This document shows positions 6,158-11,878 of a DNA stretch of 11,878 bases, piece after piece; position 1 is the stretch's first letter, and each line of letters starts with the position of its first letter. This DNA is from Dehalococcoidia bacterium. Its GTDB lineage: Bacteria > Chloroflexota > Dehalococcoidia > GIF9 > AB-539-J10. The stretch is taken from contig SOHS01000048.1 in the NCBI GenBank assembly GCA_004377135.1, positions 1 to 11,878 of the forward strand, in the 5' to 3' direction. The position numbers and the translations under genes are program-made. The notes beneath the pieces were generated by a model. It saw only the letters and a program-made list of their open reading frames with translations. It was not told the DNA's origin and ran no database searches.

Positions 6158-6670
6158 TCAGCGGGGTCCATATCCAAATCTCTCTAGCTTTCCTCTCAAT
6201 GCTATCAGATTGACCACGTCTTCTCTGTTGTATTCCAGCAACAAATCCAACGCCTTTCTGTCACGGTGAATCTGATATCTCCACCAAAGTATCACCGCTT
6301 CTGCTCCCCCAATACCCCTTAGTCGTCGGGGAATACCTAATTGCCGCTCTACCGCCTTGAAGCCTCCATATAAATTGTTTCTCCAGCAATCATGCATCAG
6401 GTCATGGTGATGGAAATGCTCTCTCAGGTTTACCCTTAGACGAGAATTGATAAAAGGAAGGTCAAAGCGACTGCCATTGTATGTATAGATTGTATTCACA
6501 CAACGCATGGTCCTGAGCAAGTTAGTCCTGGTTACATCACCGCCGACAAGTTGAACCAGTCTATTCCCGCTATCATTGGCTAAACAAACACCAATAACGG
6601 TTATTTCGTCATAAAACGAGCATAAGCCTGTGGTCTCAATATCAAGATAAGCATCGAATAATAATTGCAA
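6158..6670 (-). CDS. RNase H-like DEDDy 3'-5' exonuclease (YprB-like, PF13482 type)
   Basis: The product has 170 residues. The DEDD exonuclease motifs are all there: Exo I LDIETTG (Asp10, Glu12), Exo II YNGSRFDLPF (Asp70) and Exo III YNREDVVNL (Tyr147, Asp151), with HDLMHDCW in between. This is the stand-alone ribonuclease H-like domain seen in YprB-type proteins, expected to cut RNA or single-stranded DNA from the 3' end using two metal ions; the substrate is not known. Start is TTG at 6670, behind AAGGAAA about 10 bases upstream. No upstream ATG fits, and Exo I begins at residue 9, so little can be missing. It has an extended -10 promoter of its own. The 3' end converges on the transglutaminase-like gene with no clear terminator between them. 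Confidence 0.85.
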   Translation of the reverse strand: MQLLFDAYLDIETTGLCSFYDEITVIGVCLANDSGNRLVQLVGGDVTRTNLLRTMRCVNTIYTYNGSRFDLPFINSRLRVNLREHFHHHDLMHDCWRNNLYGGFKAVERQLGIPRRLRGIGGAEAVILWWRYQIHRDRKALDLLLEYNREDVVNLIALRGKLERFGYGPR

Positions 6671-6697
6671 CCTGTTGCTTTCCTTTCCGATATACCT

Positions 6698-6706
6698 ATT
6701 TTAGCA
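6698..6706 (-). promoter_or_regulatory. Extended -10 promoter of the exonuclease gene
   Basis: On the minus strand TGCTAAAAT matches an extended -10 (TG-N-TAAAAT). The -35 region 17 bp upstream is poor, as often with extended -10 promoters. The predicted start near 6691 gives about 20 bases of leader that contains the AAGGAAA ribosome-binding site. Confidence 0.35.
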
Positions 6707-6731
6707 TATAATAATATCAATTTAGGAAAGT

Positions 6732-6747
6732 AACACAGCTTTGTGTT
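6732..6747. repeat. Short inverted repeat in the divergent intergenic region
   Basis: AACACA-GCTT-TGTGTT lies in the AT-rich 155-bp gap between the divergent exonuclease and DUF6485 genes. It could be an operator shared by both or a short hairpin. The rest of the gap is AT-rich with several TATAAT-like stretches (for example CATAATAT at 6760-6767), but no -35/-10 pair for the plus strand is convincing. Confidence 0.25.
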
Positions 6748-6825
6748 TTCATGCTATTACATAATATCATTCTAATTTGTGAGTAGAAAAACATTCGGCT
6801 TAATGATGAACAAAGGAGAGCGAAT

Positions 6826-7035
6826 ATGAGAGAGTGCACCGTGGAGCAAAACAAGAAAAAATGTAACTGCACTTATGAGCCATGCAGTAGGAAGGGCATT
6901 TGCTGCGAATGTATAAGATACCATTGGCAGTCAGGTGAGTTGCCAGCCTGCTTTTTCCCCGACGATGTGGAGACGACTTATGACCGCTCTATCGAAAAAT
7001 TCATCGAGACATATCAAAAAAGAGGCCGGTGGTGA
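6826..7035 (+). CDS. Cysteine-rich small protein, DUF6485-like
   Basis: The product has 69 residues with eight cysteines (4, 13, 15, 20, 26, 27, 29, 42). The core CNCTYEPCSRKGICCECIRY, followed by GELPACFFPDDVE and TYDRSIEKFIETYQ, is what I remember of the DUF6485 family from anaerobic bacteria and archaea. Pairs such as CxC and CCxC suggest bound zinc or an iron-sulfur cluster. The function is unknown. Start ATG 6826 is behind AAAGGAG with normal spacing. The protein is full length. It lies 57 bp upstream of RNase PH, which appears to have its own promoter, so the two may be expressed separately. Confidence 0.8.
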   Translation: MRECTVEQNKKKCNCTYEPCSRKGICCECIRYHWQSGELPACFFPDDVETTYDRSIEKFIETYQKRGRW

Positions 7036-7053
7036 ATAACAGCTCAAAATGGA

Positions 7054-7083
7054 CAGACAGATCACTGGATAGTTTGCTATACT
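7054..7083 (+). promoter_or_regulatory. Promoter of the RNase PH gene, predicted leaderless
   Basis: -35-like CAGACA (7054-7059), an 18-bp spacer ending TGC, and -10 TATACT (7078-7083), which makes an extended -10 TGCTATACT. The predicted start is about 7090, two to three bases before ATG 7093. The ATG has no Shine-Dalgarno; the sequence in front, TTCTCC, is even the complement of one. Confidence 0.5.
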
Positions 7084-7092
7084 TCTCCTGTT

Positions 7093-7806
7093 ATGACCAG
7101 GGTAGATAACCGAACTGACAATGAGCTCCGTCCCGTGCGCATAATTTTAGGGTATCAGAGTTTTGCCGAGGGTTCAGCTTTAATCGAACTAGGACAAACA
7201 AGGGTGCTGTGCTCCGTAAGCCTGGAAGAAAGAGTGCCCATTTTTCTTAAAGGCAGTGGCCAAGGCTGGGTTACTTCGGAGTATGCTATGTTGCCTCGCT
7301 CCACAGTTACCCGCACACCGCGCGACAGGGCGGAGGGAAGAAGCCACGAAATCCAACGCCTTATTGGCCGCAGCTTAAGGGCAGCGGTTAACTTAGCCAT
7401 CCTGGAAGAAAGAACATTTGTAGTAGATTGTGACGTACTGCAAGCAGATGGCGGCACCAGAACAGCAGCTATCACAGGTGGATATGTCGCCCTTTATCAC
7501 GCCTTCCATAACTTAAGAAAACAAGGCATTTTGCCATTTATGCCATTAAATAAAATGATAGCGGCCACCAGTGTGGGTATTGTGAATGGCAGTATGCTAC
7601 TTGACCTTTGCTACGAAGAAGATTACCAAGCCGAGGTTGATTTCAATGTGGTCATGACCGACAAAAATGAGTTTGTGGAAATTCAAGGAACTGCCGAGGG
7701 CAAACCTTTCTCCAAAGAAACCGTCGATGCCTTACTTTCTTTAGCCCGGCAAGGGATAGATAAACTGTTTAAAATCCAGAAGGAAACCCTAAGGGCTTTG
7801 TCTTGA
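7093..7806 (+). CDS. rph: Ribonuclease PH
   Basis: The product has 237 residues, about the family's usual length. RNase PH is a phosphate-dependent 3'-5' exoribonuclease that trims tRNA 3' ends and works as a ring of subunits. Signature stretches are NELRPVRI (10-17), GSGQGWVTSEYAMLPRST (54-71), HEIQRLIGRSLRA and the phosphate-binding ADGGTRTAAITGGYVAL, followed by MLLDLCYEEDYQAEVDFNVVMT with the metal-binding acidic residues, and the usual C-terminal FVEIQGTAEG. The loop between STVTR and EIQRL reads TPRDRAEGRSH, about four to five residues shorter than the form I remember. Start is ATG 7093 without Shine-Dalgarno; the promoter suggests leaderless expression. The gene is not next to the rdgB-type nucleotide phosphatase that often accompanies it. 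Confidence 0.95.
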   Translation: MTRVDNRTDNELRPVRIILGYQSFAEGSALIELGQTRVLCSVSLEERVPIFLKGSGQGWVTSEYAMLPRSTVTRTPRDRAEGRSHEIQRLIGRSLRAAVNLAILEERTFVVDCDVLQADGGTRTAAITGGYVALYHAFHNLRKQGILPFMPLNKMIAATSVGIVNGSMLLDLCYEEDYQAEVDFNVVMTDKNEFVEIQGTAEGKPFSKETVDALLSLARQGIDKLFKIQKETLRALS

Positions 7807-7864
7807 ATTCATATCCAGGTTCTTCACTTTTACTCACATTGGTTATGTATGGCTGGGGCTGCGT

Positions 7865-7893
7865 TTGCATTGATAATCGCTCTATTTTATACT
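7865..7893 (+). promoter_or_regulatory. Candidate promoter of thiC
   Basis: TTGCAT (7865-7870), exactly 17 bp, and TATACT (7888-7893). The -10 is good, the -35 matches only in TTG. The start would be near 7900, leaving about 30 bases of leader. That leader has AGGAAA immediately before the ATG and CGAGG at 7915-7919 as a possible binding site. A second weaker pair (TTTACT at 7899 and TTATAG at 7921) would instead make the gene leaderless. Confidence 0.35.
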
Positions 7894-7930
7894 TTAATTT
7901 TACTGCAACTTATGCGAGGCTTATAGGAAA

Positions 7931-9226
7931 ATGACCCAGCTAGAATTAGCATGCAAGGGCACTGTTTCACCCCAGTTAAAGCACATAGCCGAAAAGGAAG
8001 GAGTAGAGACCGACTTTGTCCTCCAAGGCTTGGCTGAGGGTAAAATCGTAATCCCGGCCAACGTTAATCACACAAACCTAATCCCATGCGGGATAGGCAA
8101 AGGGCTAAAGACCAAGGTCAATGCCAACATAGGCACATCCTCAGATTTTTGCGATTTGAACACGGAACTAAGGAAATTACAGACCTCCATCGACTTTGGT
8201 GCCGACACTGTGATGGACCTGAGCACTGGGGGAGATATTTCAGCGATCAGGAGGGCTATTTTGAGTGCTAGCGCCGTGCCGGTGGGAACGGTGCCCATTT
8301 ATCAGGCAGGTATCGAAGCTATTGAGAATCGTGGAGCCATTGTAAACATGAGTGTGGACGATATTTTCGCTGTAATCGAAGAACATGCCAAAGACGGTGT
8401 TGATTTTATGACAGTCCATTGCGGGGTGACCCAGGCATCTCTAGCCAGACTTAAAAAGCAGGGCAGGATGACTGATATAGTGTCCCGAGGAGGAGCTTTT
8501 CTCATCGGCTGGATGCTCCACAATGATAAGGAAAATCCCTTATATCAATATTATGACCGCCTACTGGGCTTGGCTCTTGAATACGATTTCACTTTAAGTT
8601 TGGGCGACGGCTTGCGTCCCGGGTGTTTAGCTGATGCCACCGACAGGGCTCAAATCGAAGAATTAATTATCCTTGGTGAATTAGTAGAGTGCTCCAGGGA
8701 AGCTGGCGTTCAAGCTATGATAGAAGGTCCAGGGCATTTGCCCTTGAACCAAATCGCCACTAATGTCCAATTGGAGAAAAGCCTCTGCCGTGGTGCGCCT
8801 TTCTACGTCCTTGGGCCTTTAGTGACTGATATAGGTGCTGGCTACGACCATATCACTGCTGCTATTGGGGGCGCAATTGCCGCTGCCGCTGGCGCAGACT
8901 TTTTGTGCTATGTTACCCCCACCGAACACCTTTCTCTCCCCAATGTGAAGGATGTTAAAGAGGGGGTAATCGCCTCCCGTATAGCTGCTCATGCCGCCGA
9001 TATTGTCAAGGGCATAAAAGGTGCCAAAGAGTGGGATGAACAAATGTCCAGGGCACGCAAGGCCCTTGACTGGAAAACGCAAGCTAAACTATCGCTAGAC
9101 CCAGAACTTTCACAGCAGGTCCATGGTAAGATTCCTGCTAACGGAGCGACGTGCAGTATGTGTGGCAAATATTGCGCTATGGCAATAGTAGAAAGGTATC
9201 TAAGCATTTCAGTAGGTAAATGCTAA
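7931..9226 (+). CDS. thiC: Phosphomethylpyrimidine synthase ThiC (short form)
   Basis: The product has 431 residues, the short form found in many anaerobes and archaea (enterobacterial ThiC is about 630). This radical SAM enzyme converts aminoimidazole ribotide into hydroxymethylpyrimidine phosphate for thiamine. Visible family stretches are KVNANIGTS (62-70), DTVMDLSTGGDI (92-103), TVPIYQA, DFMTVHCGVT, SRGGAFLIGWM, LSLGDGLRPG, IEGPGHLPLNQI, FYVLGPLVTDIGAGYDHI and YVTPTEHLSLP. The C-terminal cluster motif CSMCGKYC uses Cys408, Cys411, Cys415 (CX2CX3C), one residue shorter than the CX2CX4C of well-studied ThiC; I believe this is typical of short forms. The close relative BzaF (5-hydroxybenzimidazole synthase for the B12 lower ligand) cannot be excluded by eye. 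No TPP riboswitch is seen in the 124-bp upstream gap. No other thi or bza gene is nearby. Confidence 0.9.
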   Translation: MTQLELACKGTVSPQLKHIAEKEGVETDFVLQGLAEGKIVIPANVNHTNLIPCGIGKGLKTKVNANIGTSSDFCDLNTELRKLQTSIDFGADTVMDLSTGGDISAIRRAILSASAVPVGTVPIYQAGIEAIENRGAIVNMSVDDIFAVIEEHAKDGVDFMTVHCGVTQASLARLKKQGRMTDIVSRGGAFLIGWMLHNDKENPLYQYYDRLLGLALEYDFTLSLGDGLRPGCLADATDRAQIEELIILGELVECSREAGVQAMIEGPGHLPLNQIATNVQLEKSLCRGAPFYVLGPLVTDIGAGYDHITAAIGGAIAAAAGADFLCYVTPTEHLSLPNVKDVKEGVIASRIAAHAADIVKGIKGAKEWDEQMSRARKALDWKTQAKLSLDPELSQQVHGKIPANGATCSMCGKYCAMAIVERYLSISVGKC

Positions 9227-9234
9227 CTGATACT

Positions 9235-9315
9235 GCTTCGCTGAGCCCGTTCTGAGCGACGCGAGATTATTCCCCTTCATTGCGTTCAAGGTCAGAACGA
9301 CGGGAAGCGAAAAGC
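9235..9315. repeat. Degenerate REP-like palindromic element
   Basis: The gap between thiC and cinA holds an imperfect inverted repeat. The inner arms are CCCGTTCTGA (9246-9255) and TCAGAACG-AC-GGG (9292-9304, a three-base bulge) around a 36-base loop. The outer arms are TTCGC (9237-9241) and GCGAA (9307-9311). The wording TTCTGAGCGACGCGA...TCAGAACGACGGG is like widespread repetitive extragenic palindromes built on TTCTGAGCG(A)AGCGAA. It may end thiC transcription or be a decayed mobile palindrome. Copy number in the genome is unknown from this window. Confidence 0.5.
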
Positions 9316-9334
9316 TCGCAGCTAATATTTTAAA

Positions 9335-10555
9335 ATGAAGGCGGAGATAATACCCGTTGGCACAGAAATTTTACTAGGCAATATAATTGATATTGATTCT
9401 TCATTTTTAGCCAATCAATTACCTTTGCTAGGAATCGACTTATACTTTATCTCTACGGTAGGCGACAATCAGGAAAGGTTGGTTAATACCCTAAAACAAG
9501 CTTGGAAGAGGGCAGACCTTATTATAACCACAGGTGGATTGGGACCTACCCAAGATGATATAACCCGAGAGGCCATTGGCGAGCTAGTGAATGAGGAATT
9601 GACAGTCGATGAGCTGTTATGGCAAGAATTGCAGGATTTGTTCAGACGCTATCTGAGGGAAATACCACAAAGCAATATCAAACAAGCAACTATCATACCG
9701 TCGGCTCAAATAATTCCCAATCGTATGGGCACAGCGCCCGGTTGGTGGGTTGAGAAGGACAATCACATAATTGTAGCCCTACCCGGACCACCTGATGAGA
9801 TGAAATTAATGTGGCAAGAAAGCATTTTGCCCGAACTTAAACAAAGACTAACGGGAGAGGTCATCCTATCCAGGATAATTAAGACTTTCCGACTAGCTGA
9901 AGCTAAGGTAGATGAATTGGTAGCCCATGTTTCCAAAATGTCCAATCCTACTTTGGCCACTTATATTAAACCAGATGGTGTTTACCTGCGTATCACAGCC
10001 AAAGCAAAGGGAAAAACAGAAGCTCAACGCCTTGTTGCCCAAAGCGAAGAACAAATTCGAAACGTTCTTTCTTCTTATATTTGGGGGGTGGACGATGATA
10101 CCCTGGGCTCTGTTATTGGGGAGTTGCTCAGAGCCAAAAACTTGAGTTTAGCAACTATGGAATCTTGCACTGAAGGGCTTCTCTGCAGCACCATTGCCAG
10201 TGGCCGGGAAAGCTGTACTTATTTCAAGGGGGGGTTGTTAGCTTGCTGTGATGAAGCTAAGATAGCTTGCGGTGTGGATATCTCCATTATTGAGCGATAC
10301 GGCAAGGAAAGCACTCAACTAGCTAAGGCAATGGCTGAGACTGCACGCAGGAATTTGAAAACCGATATTGGCATGGGTGTTGGGGGTAATATGAGCCCCG
10401 ATAAAAATTCCGGCAATGCATTTATATGCCTGAGCAGTGATAAATTTGAGCAAACCTTCACCCATACGCTCCATGGAAATCGCTCCCGAATGAAGCAACG
10501 GGCAGTTTATGCCGCCCTCTTTGATTTAAGAGGAATATTGCTCGAGGAGGTCTAA
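9335..10555 (+). CDS. cinA: CinA family protein with altered C-terminal amidase domain
   Basis: The product has 406 residues, the usual CinA length. The N-terminal MoCF/COG1058 half is well kept: PVGTEILLGNIIDIDSSFLA (7-26), TTGGLGPTQDD (65-75), LPGPPDEM (149-156). This half has ADP-ribose pyrophosphatase activity in studied members. The C-terminal half (from about 256) corresponds to PncC nicotinamide mononucleotide deamidase: Ser277 in ESCT and Lys309 in DEAK are present, but SCTGG is SCTEG, the GAVSE turn reads YGKES, and the TGIAGPxGG loop reads GVGGNMSPDKNSG. The amidase site may be weakened or changed. ATG 9335 has no Shine-Dalgarno; TAATAT (9323-9328) lies seven bases in front, hinting at a leaderless start, but no -35 is seen. 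Its stop TAA overlaps the next ATG by one base (TAATG). Confidence 0.88.
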   Translation: MKAEIIPVGTEILLGNIIDIDSSFLANQLPLLGIDLYFISTVGDNQERLVNTLKQAWKRADLIITTGGLGPTQDDITREAIGELVNEELTVDELLWQELQDLFRRYLREIPQSNIKQATIIPSAQIIPNRMGTAPGWWVEKDNHIIVALPGPPDEMKLMWQESILPELKQRLTGEVILSRIIKTFRLAEAKVDELVAHVSKMSNPTLATYIKPDGVYLRITAKAKGKTEAQRLVAQSEEQIRNVLSSYIWGVDDDTLGSVIGELLRAKNLSLATMESCTEGLLCSTIASGRESCTYFKGGLLACCDEAKIACGVDISIIERYGKESTQLAKAMAETARRNLKTDIGMGVGGNMSPDKNSGNAFICLSSDKFEQTFTHTLHGNRSRMKQRAVYAALFDLRGILLEEV

Positions 10556-10950
10556 TGCACTTAATTATAGACGGTTATTCCAGCAACCAAAAAATTCTCC
10601 GGGACGAAGATTTCCTTCGGAAGTGGTTGGAAAGTTACCCCGCCAGGATTGGAATGACCCGGATTTCACCGCCACACGTGCTCAGATACATAGGACCGGT
10701 GTTAGAGGATTGGGGAATATCAGGATTTGTTTTTATAGCGGAAAGTCATATTGGCATCCATACCTTCGTTGAGCAGAATTACATTAACATAGACATTTTC
10801 TCTTGCAAGGATTTTGATACTGAGAAAGCAATAAAAGATTTCCAAGAGGGATTCCAGTTGATTAAATTGCGAAACTGCCTGATTGATAGAGCATGGCCTA
10901 AAGCAGAATCTGCGATGGCCAATCCCCAGAGTTTTATTTACCATGAATGA
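10555..10950 (+). CDS. speD: Pyruvoyl-dependent decarboxylase of the SpeD family (AdoMet decarboxylase or arginine/ornithine decarboxylase)
   Basis: The product has 131 residues, the length of the class 1b bacterial proenzyme. The self-cleavage site IAESHIGIHT places processing between Glu63 and Ser64, so Ser64 becomes the pyruvoyl group; His69 and Cys84 (DIFSC) match the processing histidine and the proton-donor cysteine of Thermotoga maritima SpeD (His68, Cys83). The classical product is decarboxylated AdoMet for spermidine synthesis. However, some bacterial SpeD homologues have been reported to decarboxylate arginine or ornithine instead. The immediate partner gene here is agmatinase and no spermidine synthase is in view, which fits an arginine decarboxylase, but sequence alone does not settle this. 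ATG 10555 has AGGAGGT just upstream, inside the end of cinA, and a one-base overlap with its stop. Confidence 0.85.
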   Translation: MHLIIDGYSSNQKILRDEDFLRKWLESYPARIGMTRISPPHVLRYIGPVLEDWGISGFVFIAESHIGIHTFVEQNYINIDIFSCKDFDTEKAIKDFQEGFQLIKLRNCLIDRAWPKAESAMANPQSFIYHE

Positions 10951-11866
10951 CCGCGACTGTAACCCTGAACCCTTCGCTTCTGGGCATGAGGGGACATTCC
11001 TGCCACAGAGGGTCTTTGCCGGATTAGCCCCACCCTATTCAAATTTACAGCAAGCCAAGACTGTAATTCTGCCTGTCCCCTACGACAGCACCAGTGAATG
11101 GCGAAGCGGATCTCGCCATGGCCCACAGGCTATTATCGATGCCTCCCAGTATTTAGAGCTTTATGATTTAGAGCTGGACCGCGAGATATATAAAGTTGGT
11201 ATTTGTACCCTGCCCGAGGTAGAACCCATACTGAGCAGCCCCCAGGACATGATTGACAGAGTTTATCAAGTGATTAAAGGCTTAATACAAAAGGAGAAAT
11301 TTGCAGTGTTGCTTGGTGGAGAACACTCCCTTTCTTTAGGCGCAGTTCGAGCTTTCAAGGAAGCGTTTCCCGGACTTTCTGTGTTGCAACTGGATGCCCA
11401 TGCCGACCTTCGAGATGAATATCTGGGGACTAAATACAGCCAGGCTTGTGTTATGCGCCGCATCTTTGAGCTTTGCCCTGTCTCCCAGGCAGGGATGCGC
11501 AGCCTTAGCTGGGAAGAAAAACAATTCTTAACACAAAATAAGCTAAAGCCTTTTTATATGTCTGATTTGGCATCGAATACAGCTTCTCTAGACCAGATAG
11601 TGGACTCGCTTAGCGAAGATGTCTATGTCACCATAGATGTAGATGTTCTCGACCCTTCCATTATGCCGGCAGTAGGCACTCCCGAGCCCGATGGCATGTC
11701 ATGGCGGCAGATCCTGGATATAATAGAATCGGTTGCTCTTCACAAGCATGTAGTGGGCTTCGATTTAATGGAATTTTGCCCCGGGGAGGGGCCCGGGTCT
11801 TGCGCTTTTCTGCTGGCTAAATTAGCTTACAAGTTTATCGGTTGTGCTATGCCGCAAGAAGGATAA
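10943..11866 (+). CDS. speB: Agmatinase (ureohydrolase family)
   Basis: The product has 307 residues from ATG 10943, which overlaps the speD stop by eight bases (ATGAATGA). I prefer this to a TTG at 10883, which would put 60 bases inside speD. Agmatinase splits agmatine into putrescine and urea with two Mn ions. Metal ligands are present: GGEHS (His128), LDAHADLR (Asp151, His153, Asp155), TIDVDVLDP (Asp232, Asp234), and GTPEPDG and GFDLMEF as family marks. The loop that normally reads YSHACVMRR is YSQACVMRR here: Gln167 stands where most relatives have a histidine corresponding to the proton-shuttle His of arginase. No Shine-Dalgarno is seen, so translation is probably coupled to speD. After the stop, TGAGGGG (11867-11873) looks like the binding site of a further gene just beyond the window. 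Confidence 0.88.
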   Translation: MNDRDCNPEPFASGHEGTFLPQRVFAGLAPPYSNLQQAKTVILPVPYDSTSEWRSGSRHGPQAIIDASQYLELYDLELDREIYKVGICTLPEVEPILSSPQDMIDRVYQVIKGLIQKEKFAVLLGGEHSLSLGAVRAFKEAFPGLSVLQLDAHADLRDEYLGTKYSQACVMRRIFELCPVSQAGMRSLSWEEKQFLTQNKLKPFYMSDLASNTASLDQIVDSLSEDVYVTIDVDVLDPSIMPAVGTPEPDGMSWRQILDIIESVALHKHVVGFDLMEFCPGEGPGSCAFLLAKLAYKFIGCAMPQEG

Positions 11867-11878
11867 TGAGGGGTAATA

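Noticed and set aside
7807..7930. TPP riboswitch upstream of thiC
   Set aside because: None of the conserved THI-box blocks (CTGAGA, ACCTGATCTGGATAATGCC-like) is present, and the gap is filled by an AT-rich promoter-like stretch.
10883..10942. Upstream TTG start for agmatinase
   Set aside because: It would overlap speD by 68 bases; ATG 10943 in the ATGAATGA overlap is the usual coupling arrangement and the domain begins after it.
1..11878. Defence system, prophage, integron, CRISPR array or biosynthetic gene cluster
   Set aside because: No transposase, integrase, nuclease-helicase pair, direct-repeat array or synthase domain is seen; the gene set is housekeeping plus small unknown proteins.

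Overview
The window (11,878 bp, G+C roughly mid-40s % by eye) looks like ordinary chromosomal DNA of an anaerobic bacterium. A split transketolase, a short-form ThiC, a DUF6485-type cysteine-rich protein, a pyruvoyl SpeD plus agmatinase pair, a Mth938-like protein and many small membrane proteins together suggest Chloroflexota of the Dehalococcoidia type. That placement is inference from gene content and not the result of a search. I see no phage, plasmid, transposase, CRISPR, tRNA or rRNA signal.

Layout. (a) Positions 1-1083 (+): the 3' end of a membrane protein, then two overlapping genes for small paralogous membrane proteins, the second with an internal partial duplication. (b) 1098-2752 (-): a compact operon of a radical SAM protein, a 42-residue very basic ORF and a Mth938-like protein, read convergently towards (a). 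(c) 2830-5351 (+): a HAD-like hydrolase, then the two subunits of a split transketolase. (d) 5455-6105 (+): an exported or membrane-anchored transglutaminase-like cysteine-hydrolase domain protein, convergent with (e) a DEDDy RNase H-like exonuclease at 6158-6670 (-). (f) 6826-9226 (+): DUF6485-like protein, RNase PH, ThiC. (g) 9335-11866 (+): CinA-like protein, SpeD-family pyruvoyl enzyme and agmatinase, with 1-bp and 8-bp overlaps, preceded by a degenerate REP-like palindrome.

Functional logic. The transketolase pair serves the non-oxidative pentose phosphate pathway. ThiC makes the thiamine pyrimidine, and transketolase uses thiamine diphosphate. SpeD and agmatinase form a translationally coupled polyamine module. 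Either SpeD makes decarboxylated AdoMet for spermidine, or, as a testable alternative, it is a SpeD-derived arginine decarboxylase that feeds agmatine to agmatinase.

The most interesting regulatory pattern is that several genes at the head of transcription units have no Shine-Dalgarno but carry a good -35/-10 pair whose predicted start site falls on or just before the start codon. The clearest case is the 77-bp gap between the radical SAM and HAD genes. There two divergent promoters sit back to back with one base between their -35 boxes, and both transcripts are predicted to be leaderless or nearly so. Genes inside operons and several others do have clear Shine-Dalgarno sequences, so both initiation modes seem to coexist.
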